The notes beneath the pieces were generated by a model. It saw only the letters and a program-made list of their open reading frames with translations. It searched no databases and was not told the DNA's origin. Below, piece after piece: positions 1-11,035 of a stretch of DNA of 64,000 bases. Numbering within the stretch: the stretch's first letter is position 1; every line of letters begins with the position of its first letter. The position numbers and the translations under genes were made by a program. Where the stretch lies: contig QRFJ01000484.1 of assembly GCA_006176705.1 (NCBI GenBank), positions 62,001-126,000 of the forward strand. The letters run 5' to 3'. This stretch comes from Cocos nucifera. Its lineage: Eukaryota; Streptophyta; Magnoliopsida; Arecales; Arecaceae.

Positions 1-1340
1 CTAATCTGATCGGGGCTCAAATAAAGAATTAATCATACAGGTAGCTGACAAGAGGTTCGCATTCAGCTCTGATGGGTGCCATCATATACTACTAGGTGTC
101 ACTGGTGGATTTTGGGAGTAATTAGAATGATTTAGATGATCGATCATTCTAGCTATTCGAATCAGAAGAGTTCTGATCCATCGAAAGGAGTTTCGATGAT
201 GTCGATGATAGAGATCATGACATATCCCATTACCATACAGAACTAAACCTAACTGGGTCACACAAACAAGGGTTTGAATCTAGTGATCATCAATTGAACT
301 GATCCAGTTCAATTGATCTAAATGAGATTCAATTAGGTTCAAGAAAATCGTGCTAGCACTCGATTGAACCAAAGGTTCTTCTTTTATTAACATAAATAAG
401 TTATCCTAACTGAGCCAAAGAAGTTTGTGCTCGATCAGAGGCCTTCACTTTATCTGACTAGAGCTTGTCCAAGTTAGAAAAGATTGTCTTATTTTGTAAG
501 ATATTACCTGCCATTTTTGGTCACCTACCATTTCTCGTCCTTTGACTTTGGTCAAAAGTTGATCTTTGACTGGTCAAACGTTGACCATTGATACTTTGAC
601 TTCTATCCACGTGTCATGCATCTATTGGAGAGCTGGTGGGGGCCTGTCCCTCTGTCAGAACCTGGCAAGGAGGAGGGCACACGCCACCCTTGGCGTGTGC
701 CCAAGTTGGAGGTGCCTAGGAGTCCCTGTTGGATAGGGACTCCATCTCCCTTTTGGATTTCGATTAGAGTTCTCCTAAGAACCAACTTTGACTAGTCTTT
801 GGCACCATCTAAGGAGGAATCTTGGGGACTCTATTTCCATCAATTAGATTTAAATCTAATTTCACAAAAAATTATGATTGGTTGGGAAGAAGAGGAGTTG
901 GATCACAGACAGTCTATAAATAAGACCCTGCGCCCAACTCAAATTATGATTAGAAATTGAAATCCCACGCCCTAAGGCTGCCTCTCCCCTTTTTCTCCAT
1001 GCCAAACCTACCTTCTCCCTCTCCTCTCCACATCTAAAAGTGTTTTGAATCTTGGTTGGTGCAATCCAGATGAGTGAAAGGCGACTGAAAGCTAGAAGGC
1101 AGCGCTGCTGTAAAAGATAATTGCCGATCTTCGAAAGGTGTTTTGAAGATCCTTCAGATCAGATTCAGATCTAATTTTTGGAGACATGATAGAGAAGAAG
1201 AGGATATCCAGATCTAGCCCAAGTGAAGACTGGTAGAGGCCAGGCACTTGCGTGGCTAGATCCAGAACCTTCCGCTGCTTATAGGATCATCAACGGATAA
1301 TAGGATTACCCACTTCAAGATAAATTAAATTAAATTTAAT
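1..1340 (+). mobile_element. 5'-truncated family-1a LTR, first copy of tandem array
   Basis: This is the 3' part of a family-1a LTR cut by the window edge. The first bases match about position 775 of the complete LTR at 20510-22784. It runs colinear through the TATA box at 915 and stops about 150 bases short of the LTR 3' end, where it is fused to the last bases of a pol gene. The internal region that should follow is therefore deleted. Differences from the LTR at 20510 are mostly transitions plus single-base gaps. Confidence 0.88.
915..922 (+). promoter_or_regulatory. LTR TATA box
   Basis: TATAAATA lies in the context GTCTATAAATAAGACCCTGC, which is repeated at the same place in the other 1a LTRs (3073-3080, 22206-22213, and 27065-27072 on the minus strand). 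It is the likely RNA polymerase II TATA element that sets the U3/R boundary just downstream. Confidence 0.7.
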
Positions 1341-1431
1341 GAGAGATTATAGCGGTTGGGCACAGCAGAAGATGAAGCCATCTTGAGAGATAGGACTTAG
1401 ATATAGCCATTGGCTTAGGACAAGTGGAAAT
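1341..1431 (+). pseudogene. RNase H C-terminal scrap plus polypurine tract
   Basis: These 91 bases align with 20413-20509, the end of the element C pol gene (TTGGGCCAGCAGAAGATC and ATTGGCTTTAGGACAAGTGG). They encode the last residues of RNase H, the stop codon and the polypurine tract next to the 3' LTR. Everything upstream in pol is gone, and the scrap is joined directly to the truncated LTR at 1-1340. That makes it the relic of an element that lost almost its whole internal region. It is not coding. Confidence 0.8.
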
Positions 1432-3072
1432 TGTTAGATATATGTGCCCTAGAAGCCAGAATGGCTGACACTTGTAATACATTCTAGGGGCAAAATTATA
1501 ATTTTGACTAAAATCAATAAAATGGATTTTTTTATCACATATGTGTATTTAGTGTCTGTGATACATCCTTTGAGTTTAATGTAATGATAATTCATATTTC
1601 AAGAGTTGAAAATTTAAGACATGAATAATCTTATTAACTCATAAATGCTCCGACCATAGGATCATCACGAGGATTGATGATTGATCGAAGGTTGGTGTAC
1701 AATCGCTTTCTTTAGTAGATGAGTCTTGAGTCTATGATGTGGAGACACCCGGAGCGAGAATATAGATACTCGTTGAGAAATGAGGCACTGAGCGTGATAT
1801 CTCGAGTAGTCATTAGGGAGTCTACCTTCTCGTCAATGATGACTCGATGCAGCAGTAGTGTGTCTTTCTTTATCTGAGATGCATCGACAGTTTCACCTTA
1901 GGGTGTTATAGTTTGACTACACCATTACTCGTCTCTAGCCATACGACCCTGAGGTGTATGTTGGCTAATACATGTTATTGTAGGAATAGATAGTATCAAG
2001 ATGGAATCTATCTACCTTGGTGGTAGAGGAGCAGCCCTATGATGATCATGAGAATCAATCAGAAGCCATGCCATGGCAGAGTAAAAATAATAGAAAGAGT
2101 TTCTATTTAGATTTCACATTAGACTTGAATCGAATGATTAATCATGAAGAGATAGGTTTGACAAGTTCACCTTAACCCTAATCTGATCGGGGCTTAAGAT
2201 AGAAGAACTTAATCACACAGTATCACACCAAGAGGTTCGCATTAGCTTTATGGGTGCCACCATATACTCGTAAGTGTCACTGGTGGATTTTGAGAAAATT
2301 AGAATGATTTAGATGATCGATCATTCTAGCTGTTCGAATCAGAGAGTTCTGATCCATCGAAAGGAGTTTCGATAATGTCGTTGATAGAGATCATGACATA
2401 TCCCATTACCATACAGAACCTAACCTAATGGGTCACACAAACAAGGGTTTGAATCTAGTGATCATCAATTGAAACTGATCCAGTTCAATTTGATCTAAAT
2501 GAGATTCAATTAGGTTTCAAGAAAAATCTGTGCTAGCACTCGATTGAACCTAACATTGTTCTTTTTACTACATAAATATGTTACCTAACTTGAGCCAAAG
2601 AGTTTGTCTCGATCAGAGGCCTTCACTTTGTCTGACTAGGAGCTTGTCCAAGTAGAAAAATTGTCTTATTTTGTAGATATTACCTCTGACCATTTTTGGT
2701 CACTAGCCATTTCTCATCCTTTTTCTTTGGTCAAAAGTTGACTTTGACTGGTCAAACGTTGACCATTGACTTTGACTTCTATCCAGTGTTCATGCCTATT
2801 GGAGAGCTGGTGGGGGCCTGTCCCTCTAGAACTGCAAGGAGGAGGGCACAGCCACCCTTGGCGATGTGCCCAAGTTGGAGGTGCTAGGAGTCCCTTGGAC
2901 AGGGACTCCATCTCCTTTTGATTTCGATTAGAGTTCTCCTAAGAACCAACTTTGACTGATCTTAGGCACCATCTAAGGAGGAATTTGGGGACTCTATTCC
3001 ACAATTAGATTTAAATCATATTTCACAAAGAGTTATGATTGGTGGAAGAGAGGAGTTGGATCACAGACAGTC

Positions 3073-3080
3073 TATAAATA
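3073..3080 (+). promoter_or_regulatory. LTR TATA box of element A
   Basis: TATAAATA lies in the conserved GTCTATAAATAAGACCCTGC context. It is the likely core promoter for the genomic transcript of element A. Confidence 0.7.
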
Positions 3081-3218
3081 AGACCCTGCGCCCAACTCAA
3101 ATTATGATTGGAAATTGAAATCCCACCCAAGGTCTGCTCTCTCCCCTTTTTCTCCATGCAAACCACCTTTTCCTCTTCTCTCCACATCCAAAGTTTTTGG
3201 ACTTGGTTGTGTAATCAA

Positions 3219-3243
3219 NNNNNNNNNNNNNNNNNNNNNNNNN
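3219..3243 (+). other. Assembly gap (25 N) inside LTR
   Basis: There are 25 undetermined bases. The left flank matches position 22361 and the right flank position 22632 of the complete 1a LTR, so the true missing length should be near 270 bases. The gap size looks like a placeholder. Confidence 0.9.
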
Positions 3244-3398
3244 TTATCTAAAATTTATTTTAATTACTAAAATAATAAGAATTAGATTTAAAATATCTCA
3301 AATATAATCTAGATCAAAGAAAAAAAATTTGAAATATATCTCTTGATCCGATCAGATCTGAACAAACCTAGTCCGGGAAATCAGGATTTTCCTTCAAC

Positions 3399-3411
3399 TG
3401 GAATCAGAGCC
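3399..3411 (+). other. Primer-binding site (initiator tRNA-Met)
   Basis: TGGAATCAGAGCC starts two bases after the LTR end. The plant consensus complementary to the 3' end of initiator tRNA-Met is TGGTATCAGAGCC; one T-to-A change is present. Confidence 0.88.
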
Positions 3412-5261
3412 AGGTTCTAAAAGTGTTTAGATCTAATTTTAAATTTATTCTAATTATAAAATAAATGATTTTAGATGTTACATGAGATGTGATCAGATCT
3501 AAAATTAGAAAATATTAAAATTAAATGATTTGGATCTAAGATTAGAAAATATGCATGACTAGTTCTAAAATAGAATAGTTCTATAGAATAGTCTTGTATA
3601 TTTTTATTTTAATTTGATTAAATCATATTTTAGATTTATTTATTTACTATTTTTTAATATTATAATTATTATAATAATATCTAGAAAATAGTAAATAAAA
3701 ATTATTTAATTTTAAACATCATATGAGATATGATTGACGCATGTCTAGACTAGTTGTAGAATGTTCTACATAATTGTTTAGATTAGAATTTGTTTTGAAT
3801 AGATCAATTTAAATCTAATTTTTTAGATATTATAATATAATTTAGATCTAAATATGCATGATTCGATATATATGGATTATGCAGACATGTATGTCTTATT
3901 GTATTAAATCTACTAGTTTTGTATAAAATAATATATAATCTATTATAGTATTAGTGATAGGTTTCCCTTGAGCCGATCGATCATAAGAATGAAAAAGGAT
4001 TTAAAAGGCCTCTTCCTCCATCTTGATGGAAGGGTTCTTATGCGTGTAGGGATGCTGCGTGTCGTCTTAATCAGAAATCAGAACTTACTTTCTGGCAAAA
4101 TCCTAGATCTATAAAATCTACAATTTTTGTTCATAATTTTGTTTATGAATACCAACTTAATTAAAGAATTAAGATTATGAATAATTAAATTAGAATCTTA
4201 AATAAATAATTTTAATCTAAGAATATTCATAAACATGGGTTCGGGCTTGGGTAGCTAATTAGGTCTAGCGGTTGATAAATCGACAAGAGTTGGTTAGTTG
4301 GGATCACAAGCTAAAGTTAGATCAAGCCTAATTAGGATTATAGTTGGATCAAGATCGATCATATTAGTACCTTGATCAAGCAAGAACCTAATTAGCTCGC
4401 AGTAAGGGTTAGAGCAAATCTAGTTTTGATTCGATAATGGTATCTAAGTAAGTCTGGAATATGACATCTCTGATCTTATTAACTACCAAGCATTCGTAGT
4501 TAATGGCATTCCATCACGAATCTGCACATACTTGGAACCGTTTTAATTACTGTGGTTCTGTATGGTTATGGCATATTCTCCGAATTCACTTTGCAAATGT
4601 TGAGCTTACTAGTCAATTCTGAGTAACCCATTGCCACTAGCGTTAGTCATTAATTGTTAAATGACTATGACAAGTCAGTTTAAAGAGACCTGAAATCAAA
4701 TTCCTCTAAGAAAATATTAATCTAAGGTCTTTCCACCATTTCTATAGATGTGCGAGGCCCTTTCGATGATTGTTTGATTTGATAATTATGGGCATTTGAA
4801 CAAAAAAGTCAGTTCAACAAAAAGATGCAACCATGTTCTATTAGCATGGATGCTTCGGATGGAGGATTGAGGTTGGGCTCATATTCTGGATAGTGAATGA
4901 GGACTCATTATGGAATCGAAATTATGCAAATGTGGTCCTGACTTAACTAAGAGCTGATCAAGTATTCGGATCATGTGAGATTTCATGAAATTAGAGACAA
5001 GTTGATTAGATGCACCCATGATAGATAGAATATTGCACAAGAGTTGTCACTCATTCTGACCATCCCATACTGTTTATTAGGTGAGGATTGAGTCAGTTTG
5101 GTGAGGACCGCACCTCACTAGAAACATTAATCGATTGAATTTTTGCATCTCACCAGGAGGAGTGTAAGGATCCTGAGAATAATAGTGGAGAGCCTAATTT
5201 ATTTAAAAATAATATCCTAATAAATTGTGTTCAGTCATAATTACAAATCTAATAGAAATCT
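3412..5261 (+). other. Long 5' leader of element A
   Basis: About 1.85 kb of AT-rich sequence without a coding frame lies between the primer-binding site and gag. It is colinear with the leaders of B (12798-14677) and D (28786-30042, minus strand). It holds the CATAAGAA/TTCTTATG stem (3982-3989 with 4035-4042), a degraded copy of the block that is also found in family 2 (about 4440-4550), and a donor-like TCTAAGTAAGT near 4443. Confidence 0.7.
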
Positions 5262-6115
5262 TTGACTTCTCTTAAGAAAAAATTACTATGCATTCAATCA
5301 TTGCACGTATCCTTGGAACACACTCAGACTGACCCGGACTCCATTATTAAAGATTGGCCTGGAAACTTCAAAATTATTTTGGATGTTCAACCGAAGTTGG
5401 ACTCATGTGTTGCGGACCTCCTCACCTTACCACCGTCCATCCATGATCGATAGAGCAATCTCTCGAAAGAAGTGGATGGAATGAAAGATAACCAAGTTAT
5501 ATTATACATGTTGGGCTCGTGTCTGATTGAAGCATCCAGACGCAACATGAAGATATAAATGCCGACCAATGTTGGCCTACCTGCAGGAAGTGTTTGTAAC
5601 GAGGGACAAAAGTATGCAGTCCAAATACTATCTAACACTAAAGACTGTTATAGGCTAATGCAAAGGTCAGTCGATCAAGATCATGTCTGATGATGATCAA
5701 GAAATAGAAGGCTGAGAAGCTCGGTGTGCAAGTTAGGATTGGAGGATCTTTACGACTGATTATATTCTGCAATCCTTGATGATGACTTGAGCAATTCCAT
5801 CATGAATCTACCACTATGCATAAACCCTTCAGAAATCCTTTGGCTGAACTTCATGAATATTTGGTCTACTGCTGAGCTTCTATGAAATCTAAAGGCTCAG
5901 TCTGTATGGAAGTGAGACTTTTCAAGAAAAAGTCTTTATAAAAGAAAGAGGTCTTGAAGAAGAAGATAGAATGGTGGAAAGCAAGAGAAGAGCCAAGATC
6001 AAGATGAGAAGCCGCGCAAAAGAAAATGTTTTTATTACAAACACTAACCACCATGGAAGGAAACTGCCACTATTTGCCAACCAGCCTAAAGAACAAGAAG
6101 AGAGTCCTTCTTAAG
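5262..6115 (+). pseudogene. gag: gag (nucleocapsid/capsid) remnant, element A
   Basis: This region aligns with the gag of B. Matching stretches include GATTGGCCTGGAAACTTCAA (5352) and the lysine-rich tail followed by the zinc knuckle near 6028. Gag would form the virus-like particle and package the RNA. The frame is broken many times by one-base gaps and stops, so no protein is possible. In the zinc knuckle (CX2CX4HX4C expected) the second cysteine reads Tyr, as it does in element B. That implies either an inherited change or recurrent G-to-A mutation. Confidence 0.72.
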
Positions 6116-6716
6116 GTATGCTCGTCAATTATAGATCTAAACCTTACGTATTTCTTTCTGCATCTAGTTGCGTGCTAACTCTTGGTTCTAGTTGCTTACT
6201 TTATGCACCTCCATGCAGGGTCTTGAGGATGATGATGCATGTAGGGATCGGTAGATCCTAACATCGTATAAATGGAGCAAGAGTTGTGAGTTGGCTGGAA
6301 ACACTGACCCTCTCTTGATTACTATCAGGATTTGACTTAGTTTTGGACTTGTTAATTATGTGCCTGCTAGCACAGTAGGAATTTGTATTCGATCTGTAGC
6401 ACTAGAGGCATATGATAATTGTTCTTAAGAGATCAGTATACACATACTTAATGAAAAAAAATTATAAATTGCAGTTTTTCTTATTAACTGGCTCTTAGTA
6501 GCTAATATGTATGTACCTATTCTTAACTATCGAGTCGCAAAACATGAATGCCATAAGAACAAGACTAGGGATAGTCGTAATGATAGATATCTATTGGCTA
6601 CCTAGTGTAGGTCATAATAGCAGAAGATAGGATAACAAAATTAAAGAAAAATGGGAGCTATTAGTTCATTTGACTTCCGAGTCATATCCAAACTTTGAAT
6701 CTTTCTACAAGGCAAA
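6116..6716 (+). pseudogene. pol: Protease and GAG-pre-integrase remnant, element A
   Basis: The segment matches B 15523-16014 and 22785-22890. The protease motif region lies near 6165-6235. The zinc-binding HHCC domain that precedes integrase lies at about 6580-6716 and ends in the codons for GKMTK. The catalytic Asp-Ser/Thr-Gly of the aspartic protease is not recognisable, and the frame is broken. The order gag, protease, integrase is the Copia order. Confidence 0.6.
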
Positions 6717-7450
6717 ATGACCAAACCTCCTTTTGTATGGACAAGGGGAAGCGCACAGATCTCCTTGCACTATAAACTCGAGGGTGGTGTCGCCCTATTT
6801 GATGTGGTCCCGCTAAGGCAATTTTGTCTACTTCATCACCTTTCAATGATCTGTCTAGGTAGGTTGTGTATCTATAGAAACAGTATGAGCTTTAAAAGTT
6901 CAGAATAGACATGAGTAAAAAAGATATGAAAACCCATTAAGAGGTCTTCGACAGATCAGTCAGGTAATACCTTGCCGGAAATTCCCTAGATATCTAAGTA
7001 GAAAATGCATAGTTTCAATGGACACCGACCAGGACACTCACAACTCAACGAATTTAGAATGGAGGAAATCGACTATTCAGGATTGGGTCTATCCAATAGA
7101 TGAGCTCACAGACTTCCTGATTCCTTTGGGGACATTCATGTTTAACTGTAAAGTTATCTATTGAATAGGGTTCCCTCTAAGACCGTTCCTACCACACCGT
7201 ATATGAGATATGCATGGTTAAAAAAACCAAGTCTGAAGTCATTCTTAAAATTTGGGGTGGTCCGCTCATATCAAAAGATAACAAGCGGACTAAAGTTAGA
7301 GTTTAGGATCCTTTAGAGCTCGATTCTAGAGGATATCCTAAAGATTCATTAGGATACTATTTTCTTAACATTCCAGAAGACCACAATGTGATGTGAGCGA
7401 CATTTCCATTCTTTTTTGAAAAATAGTTTATTCAAGGATAGCGGGCATTG
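6717..7450 (+). pseudogene. pol: Integrase core remnant, element A
   Basis: Nucleotide alignment to C 18166-18890 is clear across the catalytic core and the C-terminal part (the GATATGC...AAACCAAGTCTGA and GGATATCCTAAAGA stretches). The core is shredded by insertions and deletions, and the second Asp and the Glu of the D,D-35-E triad cannot be placed in one frame. Integrase would insert the cDNA into host DNA; this copy cannot. Confidence 0.72.
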
Positions 7451-7539
7451 GAAAAGCGATTAAGCTTTGATCGAGAAAGTCTCATAAGTACACGAGTAAG
7501 GACCAATTGAAAATCAGATTAAGCCAATAAGAACGCACC

Positions 7540-8440
7540 TCTACCACCATCGTAGATCGAAAGAGTTTTCCGTCCCCCTGAAAGTTACTTAGGTTTATTT
7601 CAGGATGTTAGAGGAAATATTCCTTTGTAGGTAATGGTGCTGATGATTGTATCCCAAATCTACAATGAGGCAATTCAGATATCGACATTGGAAATGGCTA
7701 GAGGCAATATTAGTCAGAAAAATTGAACTTCGATTGCACTCGAACCCAAGTTCTGGACCTTAGAAGATCACCAGAGGTATAGTACCCTATTAGATATGTA
7801 AATGGATTCGTTCAAGAGAAGATTATGCAGATGGACAATTGGGAGACATTCAAGGGCCTAGACTAGTGGCAAAGTTATGTCAACACGAAGGCATGTACTA
7901 TCAGGTACCTTTTTCCCATTGCTATGCTAAAATCATCCGCACATTGCTTACGTTGCCAGCATTCGATTATGAAATATTGGCCAAATGGGACATGAAAACG
8001 TATTCTTGATGGATATCTTGAGGAAGTATGCTATATGGATAGTCGCTAGGTTTACACTCCAGTTGATTATGATCACAATGTTCTGCGAGCTGCCAAAGAT
8101 CCATATATGACTTAAGCAAGCATCTCGAGCTGAACACTCGTTTCCAATGATGTGATCAAAACGTTTTTTTATCAAAAATGAAGAAATGTGTATCTTCAAC
8201 AGTCAGGGTGTCAAAGTTGGGGCGCTGTGTCATTCCTCGATTGTACTGTGGATGACATCCTCTTATTGGGATGATATTCCATGATGCAACAGTCAATTAT
8301 GGTGTCCAAGGACTATTTCAATGAAAGAACCTAGGTGAGCATCCTTTATCTAGGAATTAAAGTCTATAGGGATTGATCGAGATAGAATGCTAGGACTTTC
8401 ATAGAAGATGATACTAAGGGAGTACTAAAGAGGTTAGATG
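7540..8440 (+). pseudogene. pol: Reverse transcriptase remnant, element A
   Basis: It is colinear with C 19000-19920. Recognisable points are the region around 7975 (the conserved QMDVKTAFLNG segment, here frameshifted), the SIYGLKQAS region near 8098, and the catalytic motif near 8247, where GTGGATGACATCCTC (VDDIL) survives. Multiple one-base changes break the frame, so no functional polymerase can be made. Confidence 0.75.
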
Positions 8441-9242
8441 GTAAACTCTAGGGGGTAATTACCCTTTGACATGGTATTCACCTTTCCAAGGAGATGGCCC
8501 TTAGCCACTTGGAGGAAATAGATGCATGCGCAAGTCTATGCCTACTTTCTGCAATAGGGAGCCTCATGTATACCACTATGCATACCATGACCATATAGCC
8601 CATGCTGTGAGTGTCACAGAGAGATATCATTCAATCCAAAGAAAAATACGAGCTTCTTGTGAAAGTATGTATCTTAATTACTTGAGAAGAACTAGGATAT
8701 TGATGTTGGTTCTTGGTAACGAGAGACTCCAAGTCTAGGAGATAACAGACTCGGATTTCCAGTACCGCGATGATGTAGATGATTGAAATCGACATCTAGG
8801 AGGTCTGTTTATTGCAATGGTGGGTGCATCAGCTGAAAGGAGTTGCCAAGGCAAACCCCGATAGTAGATCGGACCATGAAAGCAGAATATACGCTGCATC
8901 AGAGGCTGCGAATGAGCATTGTTGTACAAAATGTTTGCTGCAGAAATTGGGAGGAGTAATGCCATCAGATGCCATTCTCTATACTGGTGGACAACAAAAT
9001 GGCGCCATAGCCGTTAGGCTAAGGAGCGGTCGTTCACCAAAATCCAAGCATTGAGCGGGCGTACCACCTCTCCGCGATTACCTTTGAGCAAGGTAACGTC
9101 GAGGGTCCAAAGAGAGTAGTTGACTGCACTAGACACATATGCAAGATCCACTTATTAAAAGCCGTTGGGCCAGCAGAAAGATCAGAAGCCCCATATTGAG
9201 AAGATAGAAACTCTAGACCTATAGCCCAATGGGCCGCTTTAG
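8441..9242 (+). pseudogene. pol: RNase H remnant, element A
   Basis: It aligns with the RNase H of B (24600-25395). It keeps the region of the first active-site acid (ACAGACTCGGATTTC near 8746), the central GAATATACGCTGCATCAGAG stretch near 8885, and the C-terminal KPLGQQK region near 9165. Unlike C, this copy keeps the middle of the domain. Frame breaks are frequent. It is followed at once by a degraded polypurine tract and the 3' LTR. Confidence 0.72.
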
Positions 9243-9255
9243 ACAAGTGGAAAAT

Positions 9256-9759
9256 TGTTAAGATATATCCATGTGCCCATAGAAAAGCCAGAACTGGTTG
9301 ACACTTGTAATTTACACTTCTAGGATCTCTCTCTGATGAGAGAAAGACGACTGAAAGCTAGAAGACTACATTATTGCAAAGGACAACTGCTGATCTTTGA
9401 AAGATATTTTGAAGATCCTCCAGATCAGATCTAGATCTAATTTTTGGAAACATGATAGAGAAGAAGAGGATCTCTAGATCTAGCCCAAGTGGATACCAGT
9501 AGAGGCCAGGCACTTGCGTGGCTAGATCCAGAACCTTCCGTTGCTTACAGGATCATCAATGGGTAATAGGATTATCCACTTCAAGGTAAATTAAATTTGA
9601 TTTAATTTATCTAAATTTTTTTTAATTATTAAAATAATAAGAATCAGATCTAAAATATCCTAGAACTGATCTAAATCAAAGAAATTTTTTTTTGAAATAT
9701 ATCTCTTGATACGATCAAATCTAAACGAACCTGGTCTGGAAAATCAGAATTTTCCTTCA
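9256..9759 (+). mobile_element. 3' LTR of element A, internally deleted
   Basis: It starts TGTTAAGATATATCCATGTGCC after a degraded polypurine tract and ends TTTTCCTTCA. About 1.8 kb is missing between ACACTTCTAGG (about 9316-9326) and the AGAGAAAGACGACTGAAAGC segment near 9340, when compared with 20510-22784. The TATA box is lost with it. Confidence 0.88.
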
Positions 9760-11035
9760 CCATTACCATACAGAACTGAACCTAACTAGATCATACAAAT
9801 AAGGGTTTGGATCTGGACATCATCAATTGGACTAACCCAGTTCAATTTATTTGAATTAGATTCAATTAGGTTCAAGAAAATCATGCTAGCACATGATTGA
9901 ACCTAACGTTCTCTTTTTATTATCATTAAAAGTTGTCTCGACTGAGCCAAATGAGTTTGTACTCACTCAAATACGTTTACTTTGTCTGACTAAAGCTTTT
10001 CGAGGTTAGAAAAAAATTATCTTAATTTATGAGATAAATTTGAGACAACACCTACCATTTTCTATCACCTGCTAATTCTTGTCCTTTGACTTTGATCAAA
10101 CATTGACCTTTGACCCTTGGACATCTGCCCATGTGTCATGCACTTATTGGAGAGTAGATAGAGGCTTGTTCCCTTACTAGATTTTGGAAAGGAGGGGGTT
10201 CACGCTTAGGATGGCGTGCGCCCAAGCATAGGGACGCCTAGAGTCCCATATGGATGGAACTCCAGGTTGCTTCTGGGTTTCAACTTAGGTGGCCCCTAGC
10301 TATAGACTTTGATCGGTCTTAGGCACCATCTAAGGATGAATTTATGGGGCTCTCATTTGATTGAATTAGGTGATATCATCCCACCAATCAGATTTAGATC
10401 TGATTGCATGAAGCAATGTGATTGGTCGGAATGATGTGGCACTGCATGGCGTAGAAGGGTCTATAAATAAACCCTATCTGCACCCCACTTTCATAGAGTT
10501 TTCTCTTAGCCACATCCCAAGACTGCCCTTCTCCCTCTTCCATGCCATCTTCTGATCCTCTCTCTCCTCTCCATGCCTAAGAAAAGTTGGGCTTCTGTTT
10601 GGTGCGATCCAGGCAAGAAAAGACTGACGAGAAAGGAAGAAGACAGCACTACTACAGAGACGACTGCTGATCTTTAGAAGAAGTTTTGAAGATCCTCTGA
10701 ATCAGATCCAGATCTAATTTTTGAAGAAGTGATAAAGAAGGAGAAGATCTCTAGATCCAGTCTGAGTGAATACCGGTAGAGGTTAGGTGCTTGTGTGGCT
10801 AGATCCAGAACCTCAGACATTCAGCAGGATCATCAAAGGATAATCAGATTACCCACATCAAGATATAAATTAAATTAGATTTAATTTATTTTCATTTTTA
10901 TTTATTAAATCTATAAAATCAGATCTGAAACATCTCAGATCTGGTCTAGATACATGAAAAAATTTTTTAAAATATCTCTCTCGATCCGATCAGATCTGAA
11001 CGAACATGATCCGAGAAATCAGAATTTTTTCTTCA
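9760..11035 (+). mobile_element. 5'-truncated family-1b LTR
   Basis: This is the 3' 1.28 kb of a diverged subfamily (1b), starting in mid-LTR at CCATTACCATACAGAAC and ending TTTTTTCTTCA. It has a TATA box at 10462-10469. Element A's 3' LTR abuts it on the left and a mid-LTR point of B on the right. The simplest reading is that the A array inserted into this LTR, and that this 1b element had inserted into B's 5' LTR. The left halves lie outside the window. Confidence 0.82.
10462..10469 (+). promoter_or_regulatory. TATA box of 1b LTR
   Basis: TATAAATA lies in GGTCTATAAATAAACCC, at the same place relative to the LTR end as in the 1a LTRs. Confidence 0.65.

Larger units (their letters stand above)
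1432..3396 (+). mobile_element. Family-1a LTR, middle copy of array (5' LTR of element A)
   Basis: It begins TGTTAGATATATGTGCC and ends GGATTTTCCTTCA, immediately before a primer-binding site. It serves as the 3' LTR of the deleted copy on its left and as the 5' LTR of element A on its right. Compared with the 2275-bp LTR at 20510 it has many one-base gaps, and a 25-N gap replaces about 270 bases. Confidence 0.92.
1432..9759 (+). mobile_element. Element A: decayed Ty1/Copia (Angela-like) retrotransposon
   Basis: The order is LTR 1432-3396, primer-binding site 3399, leader, gag, protease, integrase, RT, RNase H, polypurine tract, LTR 9256-9759. All Copia domains can be found by alignment with elements B and C, but none is open over its length. 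Single-base insertions and deletions occur throughout, and the 3' LTR has lost about 1.8 kb. The 5' LTR is shared with the deleted copy on the left, so this is a tandem array rather than a simple insertion, and no target-site duplication can be assigned. Confidence 0.88.

Noticed and set aside
603..785. Antisense open frame in LTR, repeated at 2714-2911, 21843-22076 and 27202-27435
   Set aside because: The same LTR segment is open on both strands in several copies. There is no protein-family resemblance and the reading is broken in other copies. It is a composition effect of a conserved LTR.
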